From Alsobacter ponti (lineage in GTDB: Bacteria; Pseudomonadota; Alphaproteobacteria; Rhizobiales; Beijerinckiaceae), in NCBI RefSeq assembly GCF_024294805.1, contig NZ_JANCLU010000007.1, forward strand, positions 124,001-188,000: a stretch of DNA of 64,000 nucleotides. The letters run 5' to 3'. Numbering within the stretch: the first letter of the stretch is position 1; each line of letters starts with the position of its first letter. Both the position numbers and the translations under genes were made by a program. Positions 1 to 7,828 of the stretch are shown here, one piece after another. The notes beneath the pieces were generated by a model. The model made no database searches. It was not told the DNA's origin and worked only from the letters and a program-made list of their open reading frames with translations.

Positions 1-104
1 GTCGCCGCGCTGCCGATGGCGCCGGCGGCGAACACCACGCCGACGGCGATCACCGCGTGCAGCCAGGGGCTCGTCGCGTTGCGGTCGCTCGCCTGGGCAC
101 TCAT
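1..104 (-). CDS. N-terminus of a small membrane protein, possibly TspO/MBR family (partial)
   Basis: Only the first 34 codons lie inside the window; the rest is beyond the left edge. The ATG reads leftward from position 104. The visible peptide has a short polar start, then a hydrophobic stretch from about residue 14 that ends in GAIGSAA and probably T. A first transmembrane helix with a GxxGSxxT-like end is typical of TspO/MBR tryptophan-rich sensory proteins, but the diagnostic W-rich part is not visible. The start codon is clear; the family call is a guess from very little sequence. Confidence 0.35.
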   Translation of the reverse strand, partial: MSAQASDRNATSPWLHAVIAVGVVFAAGAIGSAA

Positions 105-228
105 CGAAGGTCCTGTCTCCGGCCGTCCTCGCCTCGATATGGCGCGGCGGCGGGCCGCGGCAAGGGCGGGCTTCCTTTCGCGGGCGCGGTCTGGTTAAGT
201 CGCGCGCCCCGACAGCCGGACAACCAAC

Positions 229-1398
229 ATGACCGCTTCCGATCGCCGCTCCAATGCCCCCTGGTCCAAGCGCACGCTGAGTGCCCAGGCGCTCGGGCGC
301 ATCGATCCCATCACCAAGGGCGTCGTGCCGCCGATCCACGTGGCGACGACCTATATCCGCGACCCCGACAACCAGTACAGCTCGGGCTTCGTCTATGGCC
401 GCCCGGACAACGAGACGGTGCGCGAGGCCGAGGCGGTGATCGCCATGTGGGAGGACGCCGAGGCGGCGATGGTGTTCTCCTCGGGAATGGCGGCGGCGAC
501 CTCGGTGGTGATGGCGCTGTCGCCGGGGGACCACATCGTGGCGCCGACGGTGATGTACTGGGCGCTGCGCAACTGGCTGCTGACCGAGGCGACGCGGTGG
601 GGGATCGCGGTCGATCTCGTCGACACCGCCGATCTGGCCGCCGTGAAGGCGGCGCTGCGGCCGGGCCGGACCAAGCTGGTGTGGCTGGAAACTCCGTCCA
701 ACCCCTTGTGGTCGCTCGCGGATATCGCAGCCATCGCCGAGCTGGCGCATGGCGTCGGCGCGCGGCTGGCGGTGGACTCCACGGTGGCGACGCCGGTGTT
801 CACCCGGCCGCTGGAGCTGGGGGCCGACATCGTCATGCACGCCGCCACCAAGGCGCTCAACGGGCATTCAGACGTCGTTGCGGGCGTCCTGGCATGCAAA
901 CTTCAGGACGATTTCTGGTCGAAGATCGCGGCAGTTCGCAAGAATTTGGGCGCAGTTCTGGGACCCTTCGAAGCCTTCCTGCTGATTCGGGGACTTCGCA
1001 CCCTGGATCTTCGGGTCCGCACGGCGTCAGCCACCGCGGCGACGCTGGCGGAGCGGTTCTCAACCCACGCGGGCGTGGCGCAGGTGCTCTACCCCGGGCT
1101 GAAGAGCCATCCCGGCCACGACATCGCCGCGAAGCAGATGCAGGGCGGGTTCGGGCACATGCTGTCGATCCGCGTCAAGGGCGGCGAGGCGGCTTCCATC
1201 GCGACGGCGGCGGCGGTGACGCTGTGGAAGCGCGCCACCTCGCTCGGCGGGGTCGAGAGCCTCATCGAGCACCGCGCGTCCATTGAGGGGCCGGGCACGC
1301 CCTGCCCACCGGACCTGCTGCGCCTCTCCGCCGGCATCGAGGACCCCGACGACCTGTTCGCCGACCTCGACCAGGCCCTGCGCGCGGCGCACTCCTAG
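229..1398 (+). CDS. PLP-dependent transsulfuration enzyme (cystathionine beta-lyase / gamma-synthase family)
   Basis: The 389-residue protein is a Cys/Met-metabolism PLP enzyme, which acts in the cytosol on cystathionine-type substrates. Visible family marks are the YGRPDNETV segment (about 56-64), the SSGMAA phosphate-binding loop (84-89), Asp183 in AVDST that would hold the pyridine nitrogen, and Lys208 in ATKALNGHSD as the Schiff-base lysine. Length is normal for the family. Whether it is a lyase (MetC) or a synthase (MetB) cannot be decided from sequence alone, so no symbol is given. It stands alone, with the partial gene at the left edge reading away. About 170 bases in the middle use codons unlike the rest of the gene; see findings. 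Confidence 0.88.
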   Translation: MTASDRRSNAPWSKRTLSAQALGRIDPITKGVVPPIHVATTYIRDPDNQYSSGFVYGRPDNETVREAEAVIAMWEDAEAAMVFSSGMAAATSVVMALSPGDHIVAPTVMYWALRNWLLTEATRWGIAVDLVDTADLAAVKAALRPGRTKLVWLETPSNPLWSLADIAAIAELAHGVGARLAVDSTVATPVFTRPLELGADIVMHAATKALNGHSDVVAGVLACKLQDDFWSKIAAVRKNLGAVLGPFEAFLLIRGLRTLDLRVRTASATAATLAERFSTHAGVAQVLYPGLKSHPGHDIAAKQMQGGFGHMLSIRVKGGEAASIATAAAVTLWKRATSLGGVESLIEHRASIEGPGTPCPPDLLRLSAGIEDPDDLFADLDQALRAAHS

Positions 1399-1475
1399 GC
1401 GCGCCGGCCCTTGCCGTCGCGGGCGCGGGGCGTTAACCCCTCGTCAACCCTGAACCGAACCCCCGGAGCCGAGGC

Positions 1476-2291
1476 GTGCGCCTGAGAGTCGCCACCTGGA
1501 ACATCAATTCCGTGCGCCTGCGCTCGGGCCTCGTGTCGCAGTTCCTGGCCGACCACGGGCCGGACGTGCTGTGCCTGCAGGAGACCAAGTGCCAGGACGA
1601 GCAGTTCCCGTCCTCGGTGTTCCGCAAGGCCGGCTACGAGCACATCGCCGTCCACGGGCAGAAGGGCTATCACGGCGTCGCGGTGGTCTCCCGCCTGCCG
1701 TTCGAGGGCCGCGAGGCGCGCGCTTTCTGCGGCAAGTCGGACGCCCGGCACATCTCGATCACGCTGACGCGCGAGGCCGGCGACGCCGCCGGGGTGTCGA
1801 TCCACAACTTCTACGTGCCGGCGGGCGGCGACGTGCCGGACCCCGCCCTCAACGACAAGTTCGCCCACAAGCTCGCCTTTCTCGACGAGATGCGCGACTG
1901 GTGCGGCCTCGACAAGCCGGGCGCCGGGCGCGCCATCCTGGTGGGCGACCTCAACATCGCCCCGCTCGAATCCGACGTGTGGAGCCACAAGCAGCTGCTC
2001 GACGTCGTCTCCCACACGCCCGTGGAGTGCGAGAAGCTCGGCCTCGTGCAGGGCGAGGGCCGCTGGGTCGACGCGGTGCGGGCGTTGCGCCCGGAGCCGG
2101 AGAAAGTGTTCACCTGGTGGAGCTACCGCAACCAGGACTGGCAGAAGTCCGACCGCGGCCGGCGGCTCGACCATGTCTGGCTGTCGGAGCCCCTGGCCGG
2201 CCATCTCGCCGGGGCCGAGATCGTGCGTCACGCCCGCGACTGGGAGCGCCCGTCCGACCACGTGCCGGTCATCGTCAACCTGGACGTGTAA
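1476..2291 (+). CDS. xth: Exodeoxyribonuclease III
   Basis: This 271-residue enzyme belongs to the exonuclease III/AP endonuclease family, which cuts at abasic sites and degrades 3' ends in base-excision repair. It opens with the family start RVATWNINSVR, has the metal-binding Glu36 in LCLQETKC, the catalytic VGDLNIAP segment in the middle, and the C-terminal SDHVPVIV with the Asp-His pair. The start is GTG at 1476; no ATG is available before the conserved strand, so the choice is forced. It follows the transsulfuration gene by 77 bases and could be cotranscribed. Confidence 0.92.
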   Translation: MRLRVATWNINSVRLRSGLVSQFLADHGPDVLCLQETKCQDEQFPSSVFRKAGYEHIAVHGQKGYHGVAVVSRLPFEGREARAFCGKSDARHISITLTREAGDAAGVSIHNFYVPAGGDVPDPALNDKFAHKLAFLDEMRDWCGLDKPGAGRAILVGDLNIAPLESDVWSHKQLLDVVSHTPVECEKLGLVQGEGRWVDAVRALRPEPEKVFTWWSYRNQDWQKSDRGRRLDHVWLSEPLAGHLAGAEIVRHARDWERPSDHVPVIVNLDV

Positions 2292-2510
2292 GCCGGACGG
2301 CGGGTCGCGCCACAACACTCGACCATTGTAGATCTTGCAAACGGCAAGACGACTCAACTATTGCGGCCATCGACATGTGCAATCACAAGTTGTGCGTTTC
2401 GAGGAAATCCACCCAATTCATGGTTTATTCATTCCCGCTTGCAACAACCTCATGACAAAGCAAGACCAGTGATCGCAGCGCGACGCCGGTCGGCCCTCAG
2501 GGAGGTTTTC
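2292..2510. promoter_or_regulatory. Leader and likely promoter region of the chemotaxis receptor gene
   Basis: This 219-base gap is clearly richer in A+T than the genes on either side. It contains a 6-bp inverted repeat, TCTTGC (2333-2338) and GCAAGA (2344-2349), with a 5-base loop, and a GGAGG ribosome site at 2501-2505 ahead of the ATG at 2511. No clean -35/-10 pair can be named with confidence. Confidence 0.35.
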
Positions 2511-4442
2511 ATGAGCAAATGGCTGTCGTCGTCGCTCGGGAGCCGGGCGGTTCTGCTTGTCGTGCTGGCGGGGCTCGTCGCCGTCGGGGTGGCGCTCGCC
2601 GGAGGGGCCGCGCTCGACGTGCAGGCGCGCTACGCCCGCGAGGTCCGCGACGCGCAGGAGCGAGCCCAGTTGGCGGAGCGTCTGAACGGTCTGATCTACC
2701 AGGCGGTGATGGAGAGCCGCGGCATCTACGGCGCGCCCACGCTGGATGCGGCGCGGCCGTTCGCCAAGAACCTGCTCGCCGTCCTCGACGAGGCCAACGC
2801 GGTGGCGATCGGCATCGACGCCATGGTCGACAGCTCCACGACCCATGCTCTGCGCGAGCGCGTGGCGGAGTTCGGCCGGTTCCGCACGGAACTGGCGCGG
2901 CTCGGCACGGAGGTGTCGCCGATGGCCGCCGACGCGGCCGGGAACAACGCGGCCAACCGCGCCAACCGCAGCGCGCTCAACAAGGAAGTCCTGGCCTTCC
3001 TCGACACGGCGCGCGCCGAGGCCGCCACCCTGTCGGCGGAGGGCGAGCGCAGCGCCGCCGTGCTGCGGCGGCTGTTCCTGGCGGGCTCGGTCGCCGGCGC
3101 GCTTGCAATGGCGCTGATCGGCGCGTTCGTCGTCCATCGCACGATCCGCCGCCCGCTGGCGGAGCTGACCGACGCGCTGAAGCGCATGCTGGCGCGCGAG
3201 GAGGTGGCGATCCCCGGCCTCGACCGCGCGGACGAGCTGGGCGTCATCGCCAGGATCATGGAGTCCGCGCAGGTCACCGAGCGGCAGCTGCGCGAGTTGG
3301 AGGCGGCGCGCCAGGCTCAGGCCGGCGAGACGCTGGCCCGAGCCGAGCGCATGACCCGCCTGCAGGAGCGCTTCGCGCGCGTGGTCGAGGGCGCCTTGCA
3401 AGGCGACCTGTCGCAGCGCGTCAACCTCGCCCTGCCGGACCGCGATCTTCAGGCCGTCGCCGACGGCATCGACGAGCTGCTGGCCGGCTTCGACCGCGGC
3501 ATCGGAGAGGTCCAGACCGTGCTGCGCGATCTGGCGCGCGGCAGGCTCTCGGCACGCGTGGTGGGCGAGTACGCCGGCGCGTTCGACCGGCTGAAGACGG
3601 ACGTCAACGATCTCGCCGGCGAGTTCGAGGACATGCTGGCACGGATCGCCGAGGCGACCACGGCGGTGCGCACCGCCACCGGCGAAATCCTCGCCGGCGT
3701 CACCGACCTCGCCGACCGCACGGCCGATCAGGCGGCGGTCGTCACCGAGACGACGTCGCGGCTCGGCCGCTTCTCCAGCGCCTTCCGCGACGGCGCCCGC
3801 AACGCCATCGACGCGGCGACCCGCGCTCGCGCCGCCGAGACGGACGCCCGCGAAGGCGCGGAGGTGGTCCGCTCGGCCTCCGGCGCGATGGAGCGCATCG
3901 CCAGCTCGTCGCGCCGCATCTCCGACATCATCGACCTCATCGACGAGATCGCGTTCCAGACCAACCTGCTCGCGCTCAACGCCGCGGTCGAGGCGGCCCG
4001 GGCGGGCGAGAGCGGGCGTGGCTTCGCCGTCGTCGCCGCCGAGGTGCGCGGCCTCGCCCAGCGCGCCGCAGCGGCCTCGAACGACGTCAAGCAGCTCGTC
4101 GTCACCGCCCAGCGCGACGTCGCGTCCGGCGTGCAGCTGGTCGACCAGACCTCGGAGATGTTCGAGCGCATCACCGGGTCGGTGAACGAGGTGACGCGCC
4201 TGATGGACGTGCTCTCGGCCGCCTCCGACGGCCAGGCCCGCGACATTGGCGGGCTCGGCGGCGAGGTGGAGCGCATCGACGAGATGACGCAGCAGAACGC
4301 CGCCCTCGTCGAGGAGACCAACGCGGCGCTGGCCGTCACCGACCGGCAAACGGCGGGGCTGGATTCGCTGGTGCGGCGCTTCGAGTTCCGCTCGGGGGCC
4401 GGAGCGTCGGAGCCGGCGCGCGGCTCGGCCCGGGCGGCCTGA
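2511..4442 (+). CDS. Methyl-accepting chemotaxis protein
   Basis: The 643-residue inner-membrane receptor would sense a periplasmic ligand and signal to CheA/CheW. Helix one spans about residues 12-34 and helix two about 188-210. The stretch between them is almost all helical, as in a four-helix-bundle sensor. A HAMP domain follows (about 211-265) with a second HAMP-like segment near 285-380, then the cytoplasmic signalling domain. The hairpin tip EIAFQTNLLALNAAVEAARAG is nearly canonical, followed by GRGFAVVAAEVRGLAQR. The ATG at 2511 is chosen over an in-frame ATG at 2361 because it has GGAGG just upstream and starts directly before the first membrane helix. The ligand is unknown. It converges on the next gene with a 3-base gap. 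Confidence 0.92.
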   Translation: MSKWLSSSLGSRAVLLVVLAGLVAVGVALAGGAALDVQARYAREVRDAQERAQLAERLNGLIYQAVMESRGIYGAPTLDAARPFAKNLLAVLDEANAVAIGIDAMVDSSTTHALRERVAEFGRFRTELARLGTEVSPMAADAAGNNAANRANRSALNKEVLAFLDTARAEAATLSAEGERSAAVLRRLFLAGSVAGALAMALIGAFVVHRTIRRPLAELTDALKRMLAREEVAIPGLDRADELGVIARIMESAQVTERQLRELEAARQAQAGETLARAERMTRLQERFARVVEGALQGDLSQRVNLALPDRDLQAVADGIDELLAGFDRGIGEVQTVLRDLARGRLSARVVGEYAGAFDRLKTDVNDLAGEFEDMLARIAEATTAVRTATGEILAGVTDLADRTADQAAVVTETTSRLGRFSSAFRDGARNAIDAATRARAAETDAREGAEVVRSASGAMERIASSSRRISDIIDLIDEIAFQTNLLALNAAVEAARAGESGRGFAVVAAEVRGLAQRAAAASNDVKQLVVTAQRDVASGVQLVDQTSEMFERITGSVNEVTRLMDVLSAASDGQARDIGGLGGEVERIDEMTQQNAALVEETNAALAVTDRQTAGLDSLVRRFEFRSGAGASEPARGSARAA

Positions 4443-4445
4443 GCG

Positions 4446-4898
4446 TCAGCCGCCGATCGCGTCGAGGCTGTCGCCGATTTGCCCGAGGCGGGCGACCGTC
4501 TCGTCCATGCGCCGCGCGATCATCTCGCGCAGCGCCTCCGCCGCGGCGGGATATTCCTCCAGCACGCGGCGGAACACGGGCCGGGTGATCTTGAGCACGT
4601 GGCCGGGGGCGCTGGCCACGGCGGTGAGGGGGCGCTCCGTATCGGTGAGCAGGGCCAGCTCGCCGAGCAGGGTGGCGCGCCCGGCCTCGACGGGTCCGGC
4701 GGGATCGCCCTCCAGCGTCACGCCGCCGCTCATCACCACATAGGCCCCGTCGGAGGGCTCGCCGCGCCGGAACAGCACGTCGCCGGGCTGGACCCGCCGC
4801 GACTCGGCGGCGAAGGCGATCAGCCGCAGAGCCTCATGGTCGAGCCGCCGGAAGAACGGCACCGACTCGAGCGTGGCGATATCCTGGGCGAGGGTCAC
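4446..4898 (-). CDS. Cyclic-nucleotide-binding-domain protein
   Basis: This 150-residue protein is a single cNMP-binding (Crp-type) beta-barrel with no DNA-binding domain. The segment FFRRLDHEALRLIA leads into the barrel, and the phosphate-binding cassette lies around GELALLTDTERPLTA. The last 35 residues form a helix. It starts with GTG at 4898, only four bases after the stop of the response regulator gene, which points to translational coupling. Such stand-alone domains often regulate a partner protein; the coupled response regulator is the obvious candidate here, but that is inference. Neither the ligand nor the role is known. Confidence 0.75.
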   Translation of the reverse strand: MTLAQDIATLESVPFFRRLDHEALRLIAFAAESRRVQPGDVLFRRGEPSDGAYVVMSGGVTLEGDPAGPVEAGRATLLGELALLTDTERPLTAVASAPGHVLKITRPVFRRVLEEYPAAAEALREMIARRMDETVARLGQIGDSLDAIGG

Positions 4899-4902
4899 GG
4901 CG

Positions 4903-5589
4903 TCAGGGCAGGAGCTTGTAGCCGCCGGCCTCGGTCACGAGGATCTGGGCGTTGGAGGGGTCTTTCTCGATCTTCTGCCGCAAGCGGTAGATGTGCGTCT
5001 CCAGCGTGTGGGTCGTCACGTTGGCGTTGTAGCCCCACACCTCGGTCAGCAGCACGTCGCGCGTCACCACCTTGCGGTCCGCCCTGTAGAGGAAACGCAG
5101 GATGGCCGTCTCCTTCTCCGTCAGCTTGAGCTTGGAGCCGTTCGGCGCGACCAGCAGCTTGGCGCTCGGGCGGAACGTGTAGGGGCCGATGGAGAAGACG
5201 GCGTCCTCGCTGGCGTCGTGCTGGCGCAGATGCGCGCGGATGCGGGCCAGCAGCACGGAGAAGCGGAACGGCTTGGCGACGTAGTCGTTGGCGCCCGATT
5301 CCAGACCCAGCACGGTGTCGGAATCGGTGTCGTGGCCCGTCAGCATGATGATCGGCGAGCGGAACCCGCCCTTGCGCATCAGCTTCACGGCCTCGCGGCC
5401 GTCCATGTCGGGCAGGCCGACATCCATCAGCGCCAGGTCGACGCGGCGGTCGCGCACCGCGGCCAGCGCCTTGGCGGCGGTGTCGACGGTCCGCGCCTCG
5501 AATTCCTCGTGGAGCGCGAGCTGCTCGGCGAGCGCCCCCGCCAGATCGGGATCGTCCTCGACCACCAGAATGGAACGCACGTTCGCCAT
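4903..5589 (-). CDS. Two-component response regulator, OmpR/PhoB family
   Basis: The 228-residue protein has a receiver domain (1-120) and a winged-helix DNA-binding domain (about 130-228). Visible receiver marks are the acidic pair in VVEDDPDL, the phospho-acceptor Asp in LALMDVGLPDMDG, the Thr of MLTGHD and the Lys of VAKPF. The output domain ends with THTLETHIYRLRQKIE and GGYKLLP. The LAEQL..HEEF wording in helix 1 reminds me of the CenR branch of alphaproteobacterial cell-envelope regulators, which is a tentative link. The nearby L,D-transpeptidase gene reads divergently from the same 86-base gap and may be a target. No histidine kinase gene is visible. Confidence 0.88.
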   Translation of the reverse strand: MANVRSILVVEDDPDLAGALAEQLALHEEFEARTVDTAAKALAAVRDRRVDLALMDVGLPDMDGREAVKLMRKGGFRSPIIMLTGHDTDSDTVLGLESGANDYVAKPFRFSVLLARIRAHLRQHDASEDAVFSIGPYTFRPSAKLLVAPNGSKLKLTEKETAILRFLYRADRKVVTRDVLLTEVWGYNANVTTHTLETHIYRLRQKIEKDPSNAQILVTEAGGYKLLP

Positions 5590-5675
5590 CAAGCCTGCCC
5601 CGTCGTCGCCCGGAACGATGTTCCGCACTGGAATATACGCCGGATTTGGTCCAAGTAGACCACCCCCGCGTGGCC

Positions 5676-6251
5676 ATGCAAGCCAGGCGTCCCCTTCCAC
5701 CGCGCCGGATCGCCCCTCCCGTGACCCACCGCACCCTCGATCGCGTGCTCGTCCGCAGCCGGGTCGGCGACCCGAGCAAGGGTCTGCTCGTGGCCGGCGG
5801 GCTCGCCATTCCGTGCGCGCTGGGACGCGGCGGCGTCGCGCGGCGCAAGCGCGAGGGCGACGGCGCAACGCCGGCCGCCACGCTGCGCCCGGTGGCGCTG
5901 ATGGCGCGCCGCGACAGGCTGCATCCGCCCGCGACGGGCCTGCCCGCCTCCGCCATCCTGCCGACGCAGGGCTGGTGCGACGATCCGCGCCACCCGCTGT
6001 ACAACCGCAAGGTCCGGCTGCCCTTCCGCGCCTCGCACGAGACGATGTGGCGCGAGGACGGGCTCTACGATCTCGTGGTCGAGCTCGACTGGAACCGCGG
6101 CCCCGCGGTCAAGGGCCGGGGCAGCGCCATCTTCATGCACGTGGCGCGGCCGGGCTTCGCGCCGACGGAGGGCTGCATCGCGCTGGCCCCGGCGGCGCTG
6201 CGCCGCCTCTTGCCCATGCTGACGCCGCGCACGCGCTTCGTCGTGCGCTGA
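5676..6251 (+). CDS. L,D-transpeptidase (YkuD family)
   Basis: This is a YkuD-fold enzyme of about 191 residues; the family makes 3-3 cross-links in peptidoglycan or attaches proteins to it. The C-terminal catalytic signature is HVARPGFAPTEGCIAL, with the Cys nucleophile in TEGC and the His about 12 residues before it. The segments ALGRGG and KREGDGATPAA are typical of the short, signal-less subfamily common in Rhizobiales. No clear signal peptide is visible. The start is uncertain: ATG 5676, GTG 5721 or TTG 5646 are all in frame and none has a good ribosome site. It is divergent from the response regulator and followed 20 bases later by a phosphatase gene. Confidence 0.8.
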   Translation: MQARRPLPPRRIAPPVTHRTLDRVLVRSRVGDPSKGLLVAGGLAIPCALGRGGVARRKREGDGATPAATLRPVALMARRDRLHPPATGLPASAILPTQGWCDDPRHPLYNRKVRLPFRASHETMWREDGLYDLVVELDWNRGPAVKGRGSAIFMHVARPGFAPTEGCIALAPAALRRLLPMLTPRTRFVVR

Positions 6252-6271
6252 GACCTTCCCGAGGACCAGAG

Positions 6272-6946
6272 ATGACCGCCGCCTCCGCCCCCGGCCTGCT
6301 GTTCGACCTCGACGGCACGCTCGTCGAGACCGACCCGACCCATCTCGGCGCCTTCAAGGACATCCTGGCGCCCTACGGGGTGGAGGTGGACGAGCACGTC
6401 TACAACACGCACATCATCGGCAATCCCAACGCCGACATCTTCATGACCCTGCTGCCGCGCCTGACGCCGGCCGACCATCGCCGCCTCGCCGACGAGAAGG
6501 AGGCGCTGTTCCGCTCGCGCGCCGGCGGGCTGAAGCCGGCCGAGGGCCTCATCGACCTGCTCGACCGCGCCGACGCGAGCGGCGTGGGGACGGTGGTGGT
6601 GACCAACGCGCCGCGCGCCAACGCGGTGATGATGCTCGACGTGCTCGGCATCGCGGACCGCTTCCGCGCGCTGGTGATCGGCGACGAGATGGAGCGGCCG
6701 AAGCCCCATCCCGACCCCTATCTGCGTGGCTTGTCGCTGCTCGGCGCGGCGGCGGGCCGGTCGCTCGCCTTCGAGGATTCGCGCTCCGGCGTGCGCGCCG
6801 CCGCCGCCGCGGAGCTGCCGGTGGTCGGCATCACCTCGTCGCTGGCGGGCTCCGCCCTGCGCGAGGCCGGCGCGACGATGGTGGCGCGCGACTTCACCGA
6901 CCCGGCGTTGCTGGCGATGGCGCGCGAGCTGACGGGGCTGCGCTAG
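6272..6946 (+). CDS. HAD-superfamily phosphatase (beta-phosphoglucomutase/phosphoglycolate phosphatase-like)
   Basis: The 224-residue cytosolic hydrolase shows the four HAD motifs: FDLDGTLVET with the nucleophile Asp12 and the acid/base Asp14, VVTNAPRANA (motif II), the Lys in ERPKPHPDPYL (motif III), and FEDSRSGVRAA (motif IV). The helical cap between motifs I and II is of the C1 type. The substrate cannot be named; members act on sugar phosphates, phosphoglycolate and similar small metabolites. It follows the L,D-transpeptidase gene closely and probably shares its transcript. It converges on the YggS gene with a 40-base gap. Confidence 0.82.
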   Translation: MTAASAPGLLFDLDGTLVETDPTHLGAFKDILAPYGVEVDEHVYNTHIIGNPNADIFMTLLPRLTPADHRRLADEKEALFRSRAGGLKPAEGLIDLLDRADASGVGTVVVTNAPRANAVMMLDVLGIADRFRALVIGDEMERPKPHPDPYLRGLSLLGAAAGRSLAFEDSRSGVRAAAAAELPVVGITSSLAGSALREAGATMVARDFTDPALLAMARELTGLR

Positions 6947-6986
6947 GGTTCGAACCGAGATCCCGGGCCCACGCGAGGAAGCCGCG

Positions 6987-7691
6987 TCAGCCCCGATGGC
7001 CGAAGATGGCGCTGCCGACCCTCACATGGGTCGCGCCGAGCTGGATGGCGGCGTCGTAGTCCGCGCTCATGCCCATCGACAGCGTCGTCAGTCCGTTGCG
7101 CGCGGCGATGGCGCGCAGCAGGGCGAAATGGGGCGAGGGCGGCTCGTCCGCCGGCGGGATGCACATCAGGCCCTCGACCCGCAGCTCCCAGCGCTCGCGG
7201 CAGGCGGCGAGGAACGCGTCGGCCTCGGCCGGCGCGACGCCGGCCTTCTGCGGCTCCTCGCCGGTGTTGACCTGCACCAGCAGGCGCGGCAGCCGGCCGC
7301 GCTTGGCGCGCTCGGTGGCGAGGGCCACGGCGAGGCTTTCGCGGTCGAGCGTCTCGATGACGTCGAACAGGGCGGCGGCCTCGCGCACCTTGTTGGACTG
7401 CAGCGGGCCGATGAGGTGCAGCTCGACGCCGGGGAACCGCGCCTTCAGGCCCGGCCACTTGCCGGCGGCTTCCTGCACGCGGTTCTCGCCGAACACGAGC
7501 TGGCCGGCCTCCAGCACGGGCGCGATCTCCTCCGCGCCGAAGGTCTTCGACACCGCGACCAGCGTGACGGAGCCCGCCGGGCGGCCATACTCCGCCTCGG
7601 CGCGGGCGATGGCGTCGCGCACCTGGCGCAGGCGCGCGACCGCGCCGCCGGGCTCCGTGTCCGTCTCGTGCTCGTTCCCGCGCTCGCTCAT
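6987..7691 (-). CDS. YggS-family pyridoxal-phosphate homeostasis protein
   Basis: This 234-residue protein has the alanine-racemase-type TIM barrel of the YggS/PROSC family, which binds PLP and keeps free PLP in balance rather than catalysing a clear reaction. The PLP lysine is Lys49 in LVAVSKTFG. Other family marks are GENRVQEA, HLIGPLQSNK, VQVNTGEEPQKAG, LSMGMSADYDAAI and the closing THVRVGSAIFG. The ATG at 7691 is chosen because the family protein begins shortly before this point; an upstream extension to 7790 looks non-coding. leuS reads divergently. Confidence 0.9.
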   Translation of the reverse strand: MSERGNEHETDTEPGGAVARLRQVRDAIARAEAEYGRPAGSVTLVAVSKTFGAEEIAPVLEAGQLVFGENRVQEAAGKWPGLKARFPGVELHLIGPLQSNKVREAAALFDVIETLDRESLAVALATERAKRGRLPRLLVQVNTGEEPQKAGVAPAEADAFLAACRERWELRVEGLMCIPPADEPPSPHFALLRAIAARNGLTTLSMGMSADYDAAIQLGATHVRVGSAIFGHRG

Positions 7692-7828
7692 GCGTCCGCT
7701 CCCGAAAGCCGGGCCCGCCGGAGATTGACCCCGGCGCGGCTTTCGTGTCCTAGTCCGAACGAACCGCGCCGCGCAAGCGGGCGCGCGCATGGCCTGTTGG
7801 ACCTTTTTCCGAGCGTGAAATTCCCGTC

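Noticed and set aside
2418-4349. 643-codon open frame antisense to the chemotaxis receptor
   Set aside because: Low-complexity shadow frame; the plus strand has all receptor motifs.
7692-7828. T-box or amino-acid attenuator ahead of leuS
   Set aside because: No leucine-rich leader peptide, T-box sequence or terminator/antiterminator pair is visible.
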